Positions 31,966 to 41,077 of a stretch of 58,775 nt of DNA are shown here, in pieces (positions within the stretch are counted from its first letter, which is position 1; the number at the start of each line of letters is the position of its first letter). The notes under the pieces are model-generated. The model worked only from the letters and a program-made list of their open reading frames with translations, made no database searches and was not told the origin of the DNA. Position numbers and translations under genes: made by a program. This stretch comes from Bacteroidales bacterium (lineage in GTDB: Bacteria; Bacteroidota; Bacteroidia; Bacteroidales; UBA932): contig JAKSJM010000010.1 of assembly GCA_024398075.1 (NCBI GenBank), positions 1 through 58,775 on the forward strand. The letters are read 5' to 3'.

Positions 31966-34715
31966 AGGTTATTTATAATCTGGTTAAGCATGATAACCAG
32001 CCTCTCAATGGTGGTCATGTGCTCCTGATGAACCATCTCTATCCTATCGGCCAGAGTGGCCAAGCTCGCCATAAACTGGGCTTTATGCTGCTCAAATTCC
32101 ATGGCTGACACATATTCGGCGACGCTTCGAACTTGATAGTGACTCGCCGCTATCATAGCATCTATCTCCTCTCTCGAAGCACGTATCGATGCATTCACCA
32201 TCTCAGACCTCATTGCAAGTTCATCGAGGGTCGCGACAAATGATGGATCCTGCGACATTGCATGTGCTTCCGCTATTCTCGCCTGAACCGCAGCAACGTT
32301 TGCCTGTTCTTCTGCCATGTTCCGGTCATTCATTTCACTCGAAACAGCAAGGCTCATATAGCACTCCTCCTTCCACTGGGCAGTAGAGATCATCCTGAAA
32401 CCAGGGAAGTCTCTTTCAAGCTCGCTGATTATCTGCTCTACCATTCTTTCCATGAAAGCCAAGTCGTAAAGCTTAATGTACTCGCCACTCGTTATGTGCT
32501 CTCTTATGTCCTTTATGACAGAAGCCTTATAGTCCGCCATAGCGCAAAATTCCTCCCAAGACACTATTTCTGGCTGGCTCGAAACATACGAAGTAAATGT
32601 GTCAAGAATCGACTCAGAATCATCCGCATAGCTCAAGTAGTCGACTATACTCTCTGCCGCATCCCTTAAAGAGAAGCCCATGGCATTCTGAAGGGTCTTA
32701 TTCTGAGCAGATGTCATCGATATTCCACTAGCATTGATCATGCTGATCAAAGACTGCAGATATGTATTTCTGGCAAGTATAGATGAATATGCCGCATTAA
32801 TTTCTGAGGCTACCCCCTGCAGGTCCACGATGGCAGACTGAACCTCTGCGATAGCTGCCTGTTTCCACGAAGTGACAGTATAGTTCTTGTTATCGGCACT
32901 AGTAAACGCCAGTGTACCGAACGAAACCATACGACCTGCGCCCACATTAGACAAACGCCCCGTACTGATAGATCCTAACTTAGCATATGGTCCACCTGTA
33001 ATCCTGCCATAAGCCTCTATCATGATAGGGCCATACGTGCCTGCAGGGACACTGATATAATAGTCCTTACCTGGTTCAAAGGTAGTCATATGTGTAGGAT
33101 AGCCGACAAATACATCCAGCGTATCTGACAGAGCCTCCGCCCCACTGACAGTAGTCTTTCCAGAAGGAAGCTCTATTCTCATCTCGCCACCGAAAACCTT
33201 ATTTCCAGGGAAGATGAAGCGAAGCTGGCTGATAGCAGGTGATCCTTCAGCTACCTTGAAATGGAACATTCCGTCCACAGGGCTGAACTTAAGTTCATCA
33301 TTACCCTCACCAAGCATGGTAAGGGCATACTTGTCGACACCCGTATCCGCATCAAGAGTCTGGCGGTTAGACACCTGACGTCTTATCCACATAGACTCCG
33401 AGTCAAACATCATACCCGCAGAAGCAGGATAGACGGCGAAATATGAGTCCTGGAAATGAGTGAGTTCACCTGTAAAGGTAGCGACTCTACCACTATTTGA
33501 TGACATGCTGAACTGTACAGGTTCATATCTCTTGATTTCCTTTCCAGTATTCGTATTCATCAAATCCACGTAGTCGTATACCACGATCTGGTCTTCATCG
33601 TCCCATACTATAGCTCTTGAAGCGCTGACGGACGCCTTGGTCTCTTCACCTATGACAGCTGTGAAGGTCTTCGCCAGGCTCTCCCCCTCAAGTGCACGTC
33701 TCTGTGTTTCTTTCAAGTTCCAATGAATACCCTGAAGATGACCAGACCTAAGGACTACATCCGAAGCAAAATGAGATAGGAGCTCATAACGATACTGGTC
33801 GGTAGTAAGGTACATCCTGATTTCATCACCTGCGTGGATGGTAGCAGGAGCCACGGACATCATGGCATAATTCTCGACCTCCTCTCCTTCTACCATCTGG
33901 GTGCTTCCGATTACCCATGGATGGTTTGAATAGTCAGCTGTAACGTATGCACTATAAGGATAATCAGGATAGTGATCCATATCACCGGTCATTCTGTACA
34001 CTTCACCTTCATCAGAGACTACCATTATACCTGACAATGGCGTCCCAGGGACACAGAATGTCAGTTTCTTGACGGTCTCACCCACTCCAATGCCGTCTAT
34101 CTTAAAATACAATGCACACATCGGACGATAGAACTCCAGATTATCAAGAGTTATACTCTGAGAAGAGAAATCCACATCAACCGGTTTGCTGACCAGAAGA
34201 TATGATCGTGGATCAAGGTTAGACACCTCCGGATACTGGATAGCTGGGAGTCCAATGCGCCAGTACCACTGATAGTTATCCGTTTCTGGGGTATAGTCAT
34301 AGGATAAGCCAGCATAGGCTTCAGCAGGAAAATATCCTCCAAGTCTATGAACTCCAAGATAACTCTCTGGCATATCGTAGAATGTACCTCTGAACGTACC
34401 CATGTACGAATTCTCGCGGTTAACATTCGTCAAGTCTGCACCATAGAAGTCCGCGTCGTTCTTAAAGACGTCATTCACATCACCCACAATGGCCATTAGA
34501 TTGTCGCCCGGCTGCCACATCGGGTAGAAAGACAACCTTCCCACCCTATCCAGAATAACCTTTGTATCTGCCTGGACATCATTCATCGTTGCATTGATAG
34601 TGATACCACGCCCATTAATAGGCTGATCAACCGGCTGATCAACGGACTTCATACAAGACACCGTCATAGAAACCGCGATAGCGAGAAGCACGGCTGTTTT
34701 TAATATGTTCTTCAT
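31962..34715 (-). CDS. Fimbrillin-like lipoprotein with helical C-terminal region
   Basis: 917 aa from the ATG at 34715, which gives a lipoprotein signal (lipobox TVSC, Cys21). Two fimbrillin-like halves are visible, about 30-350 (TKVILDRVGRLSFYPMWQPGD) and about 365-620 (TKASVSASRAIVWDDEDQIVVYD, FAVYPASAG). Residues about 640-917 are almost entirely helical and rich in Ala, Glu, Met and Gln, with heptad-like spacing, unlike ordinary fimbrillins. It is probably a surface fibre or stalk protein. It starts 13 bp after a 53-codon gene in the same transcript. Function beyond surface location is not supported. Confidence 0.75.
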   Translation of the reverse strand: MKNILKTAVLLAIAVSMTVSCMKSVDQPVDQPINGRGITINATMNDVQADTKVILDRVGRLSFYPMWQPGDNLMAIVGDVNDVFKNDADFYGADLTNVNRENSYMGTFRGTFYDMPESYLGVHRLGGYFPAEAYAGLSYDYTPETDNYQWYWRIGLPAIQYPEVSNLDPRSYLLVSKPVDVDFSSQSITLDNLEFYRPMCALYFKIDGIGVGETVKKLTFCVPGTPLSGIMVVSDEGEVYRMTGDMDHYPDYPYSAYVTADYSNHPWVIGSTQMVEGEEVENYAMMSVAPATIHAGDEIRMYLTTDQYRYELLSHFASDVVLRSGHLQGIHWNLKETQRRALEGESLAKTFTAVIGEETKASVSASRAIVWDDEDQIVVYDYVDLMNTNTGKEIKRYEPVQFSMSSNSGRVATFTGELTHFQDSYFAVYPASAGMMFDSESMWIRRQVSNRQTLDADTGVDKYALTMLGEGNDELKFSPVDGMFHFKVAEGSPAISQLRFIFPGNKVFGGEMRIELPSGKTTVSGAEALSDTLDVFVGYPTHMTTFEPGKDYYISVPAGTYGPIMIEAYGRITGGPYAKLGSISTGRLSNVGAGRMVSFGTLAFTSADNKNYTVTSWKQAAIAEVQSAIVDLQGVASEINAAYSSILARNTYLQSLISMINASGISMTSAQNKTLQNAMGFSLRDAAESIVDYLSYADDSESILDTFTSYVSSQPEIVSWEEFCAMADYKASVIKDIREHITSGEYIKLYDLAFMERMVEQIISELERDFPGFRMISTAQWKEECYMSLAVSSEMNDRNMAEEQANVAAVQARIAEAHAMSQDPSFVATLDELAMRSEMVNASIRASREEIDAMIAASHYQVRSVAEYVSAMEFEQHKAQFMASLATLADRIEMVHQEHMTTIERLVIMLNQIINNL

Positions 34716-34728
34716 AATGCTACGCCTT

Positions 34729-34890
34729 TTAAAATTCCAAGATAGTATCATCATCGTCCGGGCCAAGTTCTCCGCCTGGTGTACCTGGCTCTCCGAAAGT
34801 GATGCAGACCACTCCTTCCATAGTAAAGTCTAAGAGCTCAACACTTGGAGAAGAGTAGATGTCGAGTCCTTTTTTTTCATTCTTTTTCAT
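34729..34890 (-). CDS. Unrecognised 53-residue protein before fimbrillin-like gene
   Basis: ATG at 34890 to TAA at 34729. Begins MKKNEKKGLDIYSSPSVELL, then a short hydrophobic/Cys segment (EGVVCITFG), a Pro-Gly-rich run (EPGTPGGELGP), four Asp in a row and a hydrophobic end (TILEF). It has no signal peptide. Small proteins with a similar layout (Pro-x-x-Glu-Leu core, Gly/Pro-rich middle, acidic end) occur near fimbrillin-type genes in Bacteroidales, but I know of no function. A consensus promoter precedes it, and the fimbrillin-like gene starts 13 bp after its stop, so it heads a two-gene operon. Confidence 0.7.
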   Translation of the reverse strand: MKKNEKKGLDIYSSPSVELLDFTMEGVVCITFGEPGTPGGELGPDDDDTILEF

Positions 34891-34933
34891 AGTACTGAAC
34901 TTTGATGCGCGAGATGTAAACGCACGGAAAAAA

Positions 34934-34963
34934 CAAAGATAATCAATTATTTAGAAAAACAAA
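34934..34963 (-). promoter_or_regulatory. Promoter of the 53-aa gene/fimbrillin operon
   Basis: Minus strand: TTTG (34960-34963), 18-bp spacer, TATCTTTG (34934-34941), 43 bp before the small gene start. Confidence 0.7.
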
Positions 34964-34973
34964 CGCCAAAAAA

Positions 34974-36620
34974 CTAGTCTATCTCCGCACTGAATGCCTT
35001 CGGACGTTCAAGCGTCTGCTCGCGTACGACATCTCCCTTTTCATTGGTAACCCTAATAATCACAGGTGATGTGGCAGTACGTGCCTTCGCGACAAACATA
35101 TGAGGATAGCGATACTTGCACAGGCCGCTCTTGAACTTTCCAGCCTTCACTGACTCAGGAACGAAATAGGCAATGTTATAGAATGGGTCCTCCATCTTCT
35201 CCATGCTGACCGCCAGTTCCACGCCATCTTCAATGACATGCACGGTCTCTCCAGGACGATAAAACCAGTAATTCACAAAAATCTGGTTCTCAAACGAGCC
35301 GTCGGCGAAGTCATGCTTATGTTCTGGCGCATATATGCCCATCTGGAAGCGGACGTCAGCATTGGCCTCATAGTACTTGGCCACCTCATTCATGTCGTAC
35401 ACCCTCATGGCCTTGGCGCCATAACTGTTTGTGATATAGTCATACTTCGCCCCGCCGCTGGTATAGTGGTCGCCCACGAACACGCCAGCATCTGTACCAT
35501 CACTGCTGGTGCTCTGGAAGCCTCTCACGTCCGTCTGCCACATGCTTCCTGAGGTCGCAGGCAGCACGAACTGCTCGAAGCGGGTGAATTCTCCAGTCGA
35601 AGGGATATGCATCATGTGGGCATGTCCAGAATAACATGTCACCTTAGGGAATCTGGCGAAGATCTCATCCAGAACAGCTACCTGCTCCACCGAGATGCGC
35701 TCATCTGGGCGATGAGTGTTGAAGATGGGCGCGTGGGTGCAGAAATAAATATGCGTGCCGTCCGGCACTCTTTCCACATCCTTTCTAAGCCACTCCAGCT
35801 GAGCATCAGTGAGCATGCATTTGTAGTCTCTCTTTCCATTGATGCCCTTCTTCTTTTTCTCTGCCGATGGCGTATTGATGTAGAAGATATTATCAAGCAA
35901 GATCCAATGGTCTCCTGCGATATCCATGGAGTACCTGTCTGGTCCCCAGGTCCTGCGAAGCTGCCAAGCGCTTCGGAAATCAGTGTCATCTCCTGTAACG
36001 GAACCATCATTATCATGGTTTCCGCTTACTCCAAACACAGGAGCTGTATAGTGAAGAGAGTTAAGGAAGTTGAAAGCCTTGATCTCATCACAGTTATTCT
36101 CATACCAGTACTCATCATGTGCGAAATCACCTAGCTGGAAGCAGAACACAGCCTTTCCTTCATTCTGCCTATCTGAAGTAATCTTCTGCAGATTCGGGAA
36201 CACCTTATACTGGAAGTTATGCTGATCCACATTATTCTCGACTATCCTTCCGAAGTGCACATCTGTGATGAAAACTACAGAATAATCGCTCTGGTCCTGC
36301 GGAACAAGCTCAAAGTCATGCACTTCCATCTTCGACTCCGGTTCTGTGAGAAGAGCGAAGAAATCTGGTCTCATGGACTCTGTTCTCTTGGCCACATATC
36401 CAGAAGGGACAGTTATGAACACCAGACTGTCACGCTTGGAAGTGTGCATAGAGTACCTTCCTTTAGCGTCTGTGAGCACTATCTGCGAGCCATCTGACAC
36501 CTGGACTCCTGCCACTCCCCTGCCCTCGGAGGTGATTCTTCCTTTAACATTGGCCTTCGGCCTCGCTGCCATAGAAAGTGACAGGGCAGCCATGATGATT
36601 ACCGGTATAATTCTTTTCAT
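34974..36620 (-). CDS. Calcineurin-like metallophosphoesterase, three-domain secreted type
   Basis: 548 aa with a signal peptide (cleavage near SMA-ARP). Domain 1 (about 24-100) is a carboxypeptidase-regulatory-like fold. Domain 2 is the metallophosphoesterase with ITDVHFGR, QLGDFAHDE, SGNHDND, CTHAPIF and SGHAHMMH, covering all metal-ligand motifs. Domain 3 (about 385-548) is the beta-rich C-terminal domain usual in this Bacteroidota architecture. It probably hydrolyses phosphodiesters or phosphomonoesters at the cell surface. Its start is 15 bp after the gdhA terminator hairpin. Confidence 0.9.
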   Translation of the reverse strand: MKRIIPVIIMAALSLSMAARPKANVKGRITSEGRGVAGVQVSDGSQIVLTDAKGRYSMHTSKRDSLVFITVPSGYVAKRTESMRPDFFALLTEPESKMEVHDFELVPQDQSDYSVVFITDVHFGRIVENNVDQHNFQYKVFPNLQKITSDRQNEGKAVFCFQLGDFAHDEYWYENNCDEIKAFNFLNSLHYTAPVFGVSGNHDNDGSVTGDDTDFRSAWQLRRTWGPDRYSMDIAGDHWILLDNIFYINTPSAEKKKKGINGKRDYKCMLTDAQLEWLRKDVERVPDGTHIYFCTHAPIFNTHRPDERISVEQVAVLDEIFARFPKVTCYSGHAHMMHIPSTGEFTRFEQFVLPATSGSMWQTDVRGFQSTSSDGTDAGVFVGDHYTSGGAKYDYITNSYGAKAMRVYDMNEVAKYYEANADVRFQMGIYAPEHKHDFADGSFENQIFVNYWFYRPGETVHVIEDGVELAVSMEKMEDPFYNIAYFVPESVKAGKFKSGLCKYRYPHMFVAKARTATSPVIIRVTNEKGDVVREQTLERPKAFSAEID

Positions 36621-36630
36621 AGTGTTTTAT

Positions 36631-36663
36631 AAAAAGAGAGTCTGGATCGGGGTCCAGACTCTC
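36631..36663 (-). terminator. Terminator of gdhA
   Basis: Minus strand: GAGAGTCTGGA / TCCAGACTCTC perfect 11-bp stem, 6-nt loop, then five T residues. It begins 22 bp after the gdhA stop and ends 10 bp before the phosphoesterase ATG. Confidence 0.85.
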
Positions 36664-36685
36664 AATGATTTCAAAAAATGAGGTA

Positions 36686-38029
36686 CTAGATGATTCCCTG
36701 CTCGAGCATGGCTGTAGCCACCTTCATGAAGCCGGCGATATTCGCTCCCTTCACATAGTCAATGTGACCGTCTGGCTGGGTTCCATACTTCACACAAGCC
36801 TCGTGGATAGAATCCATGATGAAGTGAAGTCTGTCATCAACCTCCTTGCCGCTCCAGCTGATGTGGGAAGCATTCTGGGTCATTTCGAGACCAGAGGTAG
36901 CCACACCACCGGCGTTCACTGCCTTTCCTGGAGCGAAGAGGACTCCATTGTTCTGGAAATAATGGATAGCGTCTGGCTGGCATCCCATATTTGATACCTC
37001 GCAGCAGCACCAGCAGCCATTTGCCTTAAGCTCCTTGGCATCCTCCTCTGAAAGCTCGTTCTGGAATGCGCATGGAAGAGCGATGTCGCACTTCACGCTC
37101 CAAGCCTTCTTTCCAGGGGTGAACACTGCCTTTCCAGGGAACTTTGTAGCCATGTCCTCTACCATGTTTCTGTTTGAGGCACGCATGATGAGCATGTAGT
37201 CGATCATCTCCTTGGTGATACCCTCAGGGATCTCGCATACTCCGTCTGGACCAGAAATAGCTACTACCTTCGCACCGAGCTCGACAGCCTTGATAGCTGC
37301 GCCCCATGCTACGTTACCGAAGCCTGAGAGAGCCACCTTGCAGCCAGCGATATCCTTTCCAGCCTTGTGGAGAAGGTTCTGGGTGAAGTAGAGAGCACCG
37401 AAACCTGTAGCCTCTGGACGAAGGATAGAACCTCCCCATGTAGCGCCCTTACCGGTAAGCACGCCAGTGTTATACTCACGAGCGAGCTTCTTGTACATAC
37501 CATAGAGATAACCGATCTCACGGCCACCTACACCCACATCGCCTGCAGGGATATCCTGGTCAGGGCCGATGCACTGCCAGAGCTCAGTCATGAATGCCTG
37601 GCAGAAACGCATGATCTCATCGTTTGACTTTCCTACAGGATCGAAATCAGAACCACCCTTTGCACCACCCATAGGGAGAGTGGTAAGAGCATTCTTGAAT
37701 GTCTGCTCGAAACCGAGGAACTTAAGCATTGATGGAGTTACAGCCTTGTGGAAGCGAAGGCCTCCCTTGTAAGGGCCAATGGCGCTGTTGAACTGGATAC
37801 GGTATCCAGTGTTTGTCTGTACGTCACCTCTATCATCTACCCAAGTCACACGGAATGAGAAGATACGATCAGGCTCAACCATTCTCTCAACGATCTTTGC
37901 CTTCTCAAACTCTGGGTGCTGATTATATACCTCCTCCACTGACTCAAGTACCTCCTTCACCGCCTGAAGGTACTCGCTTTCTCCAGGATACTTAGCCTGG
38001 AGCTTAGCCATGATTACTTCTGTTTTCAT
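36686..38029 (-). CDS. gdhA: NADP-specific glutamate dehydrogenase
   Basis: 447 aa, the length of hexameric NADP-type enzymes. Substrate-binding blocks are GPYKGGLRFHKAV, LPMGGAKGGSDFDP (catalytic Lys) and PAGDVGVGGREIGYLYG; the dinucleotide fold begins at VALSGFGNVAWGAA. It links 2-oxoglutarate and ammonia to glutamate. The 2-oxoacid:ferredoxin oxidoreductase genes lie just upstream on the same strand with a 41-bp gap, so glutamate, 2-oxoglutarate and succinyl-CoA are probably connected. It ends at a strong terminator. Confidence 0.97.
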   Translation of the reverse strand: MKTEVIMAKLQAKYPGESEYLQAVKEVLESVEEVYNQHPEFEKAKIVERMVEPDRIFSFRVTWVDDRGDVQTNTGYRIQFNSAIGPYKGGLRFHKAVTPSMLKFLGFEQTFKNALTTLPMGGAKGGSDFDPVGKSNDEIMRFCQAFMTELWQCIGPDQDIPAGDVGVGGREIGYLYGMYKKLAREYNTGVLTGKGATWGGSILRPEATGFGALYFTQNLLHKAGKDIAGCKVALSGFGNVAWGAAIKAVELGAKVVAISGPDGVCEIPEGITKEMIDYMLIMRASNRNMVEDMATKFPGKAVFTPGKKAWSVKCDIALPCAFQNELSEEDAKELKANGCWCCCEVSNMGCQPDAIHYFQNNGVLFAPGKAVNAGGVATSGLEMTQNASHISWSGKEVDDRLHFIMDSIHEACVKYGTQPDGHIDYVKGANIAGFMKVATAMLEQGII

Positions 38030-38070
38030 TCTATCTATAATATTGGTTATTAGTTAGTGTCATCAATTAT

Positions 38071-39090
38071 TTACTTTACTTCCCAGGTGCTACCGCTGTG
38101 AAGGAGATCGTCCACTGAATGAATCTTGGACTTCATCATTACATCCTTCACCTGATCACGTACACCGTCATCATATGTTACATCCTTGACGTCGCGAATC
38201 ACTCCGAGAGCCACAGGGTAATCTGGATATTTCATGTCGGCAAGCATCATGTGGATGCCGATATAGTCAGAATGTGCATCGTGTACGAGGATATCATCCT
38301 CTGTCACACCATCCTCACCTATAGTCACTACCTTGAGTTTCATACCATCAAGTATGAGACCCTTGTCATGGTTCTTACCGAAAATCATCTTCTCTCCATG
38401 ACGAAGGACAATGGTACGGTCCGCCTTGACAGCAGGGTCGGTGATGTCCTTATGAGTACCATCGTTGAAGATCACACAGTTGGTGAGCATCTCCATAACA
38501 GATGTACCATCGTGAAGGGCCGCCTGAGTCATGATCTCCTCGTTGAGCTTGAGCTCTGTATCAAGGCTACGAGCGAAGAATGTGCCCTTCGCACCGAGTA
38601 CGAGACTACCAGGGGTGAATGGATGCTCCACTGTTCCGTAAGGAGAGGTCTTAGTGATCGCTCCAAATTTTGAAGTAGGAGAATACTGGCCCTTGGTCAG
38701 ACCATAAATCTGGTTATTGAAAAGAATGATGTTGATATCGATGTTACGACGGATAGCATGGATGAAGTGATTACCTCCGATAGCGAGGGCGTCACCATCA
38801 CCACAAGCCTGCCATACAGTAAGCGTAGGGTTCGCTACCTTTATACCGGTAGAAATCGCTGTAGCACGTCCATGGATTGAGTGGAATCCATAAGTATCCA
38901 TATAATAAGGAAGACGTGACGAGCATCCGATACCAGATACCACTACATAACGCTCCTTTTCATATCCGAGAGCCTGGCTTACCTTAGGAAGGGCTCTCTG
39001 AAGAGCTGCAAGTACGGCGTGGTCACCGCAGCCAGGGCACCAGCGTACTTCCTGGTCGCTCTTGAAATCCTTGAATGTCAAATTTGCCAT
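38071..39090 (-). CDS. korB: 2-oxoacid:ferredoxin oxidoreductase beta subunit
   Basis: 339 aa thiamine-diphosphate-binding subunit. Key blocks are WCPGCGDHAVL (cluster-binding Cys), GIGCSSRLPYY, HGRATAISTGIK and GDGDALAIGGNH with NNQIYGLTKGQYSPTS, the TPP/Mg2+ motif. With KorA it converts 2-oxoglutarate (or a related 2-oxoacid) and CoA to succinyl-CoA while reducing ferredoxin. It starts 2 bp after korA. No separate ferredoxin-type delta subunit lies nearby, so this is the two-subunit form. Confidence 0.92.
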   Translation of the reverse strand: MANLTFKDFKSDQEVRWCPGCGDHAVLAALQRALPKVSQALGYEKERYVVVSGIGCSSRLPYYMDTYGFHSIHGRATAISTGIKVANPTLTVWQACGDGDALAIGGNHFIHAIRRNIDINIILFNNQIYGLTKGQYSPTSKFGAITKTSPYGTVEHPFTPGSLVLGAKGTFFARSLDTELKLNEEIMTQAALHDGTSVMEMLTNCVIFNDGTHKDITDPAVKADRTIVLRHGEKMIFGKNHDKGLILDGMKLKVVTIGEDGVTEDDILVHDAHSDYIGIHMMLADMKYPDYPVALGVIRDVKDVTYDDGVRDQVKDVMMKSKIHSVDDLLHSGSTWEVK

Positions 39091-39092
39091 AA

Positions 39093-40937
39093 TTACATCT
39101 CCTTTGTTATAGCGTCTACCAACTCCTGAACGAGGAATGGCTGACCCTGTACCTTGTTATACTGCTTGAAATCAACCTTAGGGAACTCACCTCTGAGGTA
39201 GTTCACGAACTGGCCGCTGTTAAGCTCACAGACGATAACCTTCTCAAACTTAGAAAGCACCTCAGCTGTGTTCTTAGGCATAGGCTTGATATAGTCGAAA
39301 TGAGCGAAAGAAATCTCTTTTCCTGCCTCGCGGATAGTATTCACAGCTGAAAGCAAGTGGCCATAAGTACCACCCCAGCCTACTACGAGAAGCTTTCCAC
39401 TCTCTGGACCATCGACCTTAAGTTCTGGAATAAAGTCTGCTATCTTCTGAACCTTAGCCTCACGCTCTGCCACCATGAGAGCATGGTTTGCAGGATCGGT
39501 AGAAAGCACACCTGCGTGGTTCTTCTCCAGACCACCTACACGATGCTCGAAACCCTTCATGCCTGGCACTGCCCACTGGCGTACGAAAGTCTCAGCGTCT
39601 CTTTCGAATGGCTTGAACTTCTCACCCTCAGCGAGAACGCCAGTAGCGAATGGTGGCTTGATCTCAGGATACTCAGACATGCTAGGGATAAGCCATGGCT
39701 CAGAACCGTTTCCGAGGAAACCCTCTGTAAGGAGAAGGACTGGGGTCATATGCTCGAGGGCTATCTTCGCAGAATTGAATGCAGCGTCGAAGCAGTTTGC
39801 TGGAGAGTGAGCAGCCACGATGGCCACAGGGCACTCACCGTTACGGCCATAAAGTGCCTGACCGAGGTCGGTCTGCTCTGTCTTGGTAGGAAGACCAGTA
39901 GAAGGGCCACCTCTCTGAACATCCACGACTACGAGAGGAAGCTCTGCCATCACTGCAAGTCCGAGAGCCTCACTCTTAAGTGAGAGGCCTGGTCCAGAAG
40001 TGGTGGTAACAGCAAGGTTTCCTGCATAGGATGCACCGATAGCTGTACAGATACCTGCGATCTCGTCCTCTGCCTGGAGTGTCTTTGCGCCGAGGCTCTT
40101 ATGGATAGCGAGCTCCTCGAGGATAGCAGTAGCAGGTGTGATAGGGTATGAACCGCAGAAGAGAGGCAGATGAGACTTCTCAGATGCCGCGAGAAGGCCC
40201 CAGGCAGTAGCCTGGTTACCTGTAATGTTGCGATATGTACCCTTCTTCTGAGGTGCAGGCTCAATGGTATAGGTATTTGGAATAGCCTGAATATTTGCAG
40301 CATAGTTGAAACCGTCATTCAGCACCTTCTTGTTTGGTTCAATGACCTCAGGATGCTTCTTCGAGAACTTGCGCTCGAGGTACTGATATATGTACTCGAG
40401 AGGACGGCTATAGATGTAGCATGCCATACCCAAAGTGAACATGTTCTTACACTTGTGGATAGCCTTTGCATCCATGCCGCTGTCCTTGAGACTCTCCTCG
40501 GTGAGGGTAGTGATAGGAGCAACGATAAGGGCTCTATCCTCTACATGAAGCTCAGTGAATGGGTTCTCTGTCTGGAATCCAGCCTTGGTCATTCCTGCCT
40601 GGTCAAATGCATCCTCATCCACGAGAATCATGGCTGTAGGCTTGCACCACTTGGCATTCGCCTTGAGGGCTGCAGGATTCATCGCTACAAGCAAATCACA
40701 GAAATCTCCTGGAGTATTTATATCTCCAGAACCGATGTGTACCTGGAAACCAGATACGCCAGAAACAGTGCCATGAGGGGCTCTGATTTCTGCGGGATAA
40801 TCAGGGAATGTAGATAATCCGTTTCCATAAATAGCTGACATATCAGCAAAAAGAGATCCGGTGAGCTGCATGCCATCACCCGAATCTCCCGCGAAGCGAA
40901 TTACAACATCTTTAGTGTCAATTACTTTATGTTGCAT
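39093..40937 (-). CDS. korA: 2-oxoacid:ferredoxin oxidoreductase alpha subunit (gamma-alpha fusion)
   Basis: 614 aa. Residues about 10-190 are the gamma domain (VIRFAGDSGDGMQLTG), and about 220-600 the alpha pyrimidine-binding and transketolase C-terminal-like domains (GSYPITPATAILEEL, TTTSGPGLSLKSEALGLA, QRGGPSTGLPTKTEQ). The YPITP and GPSTG.PT blocks fit the 2-oxoglutarate branch of the family, though the substrate is inferred partly from the adjacent gdhA. First gene of korAB, with a -7 element 38 bp upstream. Confidence 0.93.
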   Translation of the reverse strand: MQHKVIDTKDVVIRFAGDSGDGMQLTGSLFADMSAIYGNGLSTFPDYPAEIRAPHGTVSGVSGFQVHIGSGDINTPGDFCDLLVAMNPAALKANAKWCKPTAMILVDEDAFDQAGMTKAGFQTENPFTELHVEDRALIVAPITTLTEESLKDSGMDAKAIHKCKNMFTLGMACYIYSRPLEYIYQYLERKFSKKHPEVIEPNKKVLNDGFNYAANIQAIPNTYTIEPAPQKKGTYRNITGNQATAWGLLAASEKSHLPLFCGSYPITPATAILEELAIHKSLGAKTLQAEDEIAGICTAIGASYAGNLAVTTTSGPGLSLKSEALGLAVMAELPLVVVDVQRGGPSTGLPTKTEQTDLGQALYGRNGECPVAIVAAHSPANCFDAAFNSAKIALEHMTPVLLLTEGFLGNGSEPWLIPSMSEYPEIKPPFATGVLAEGEKFKPFERDAETFVRQWAVPGMKGFEHRVGGLEKNHAGVLSTDPANHALMVAEREAKVQKIADFIPELKVDGPESGKLLVVGWGGTYGHLLSAVNTIREAGKEISFAHFDYIKPMPKNTAEVLSKFEKVIVCELNSGQFVNYLRGEFPKVDFKQYNKVQGQPFLVQELVDAITKEM

Positions 40938-40974
40938 ATCTTTATTAAATATAATTTATTCAATTTTTAGGCTA

Positions 40975-40982
40975 CAAATGTA
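40975..40982 (-). promoter_or_regulatory. -7 element for korAB
   Basis: Minus strand TACATTTG in the A/T-rich gap before korA. No -33 TTTG was found at a proper distance. Confidence 0.5.
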
Positions 40983-41030
40983 ATAATAATAAAACGATTT
41001 GGGTAATTATTTCAGAAATATTTAGCACGA

Positions 41031-41058
41031 AAAAAGCCGGCCCCAATGGACCGGCTTT
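41031..41058 (-). terminator. Terminator of the nadK-uppS-bamA-ompH operon
   Basis: Minus strand: AAAGCCGG / CCGGCTTT stem with internal unpaired bases, followed by a run of six T residues (CTTTTTTCG). It starts 20 bp after the ompH stop. Confidence 0.8.
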
Positions 41059-41077
41059 ATAATGCATTGACTATCTT

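Noticed and set aside
31962-34890. Phage tail fibre or toxin origin for the large fimbrillin-like protein with helical tail
   Set aside because: Lipobox, two fimbrillin-like halves and lack of phage neighbours favour a surface lipoprotein.
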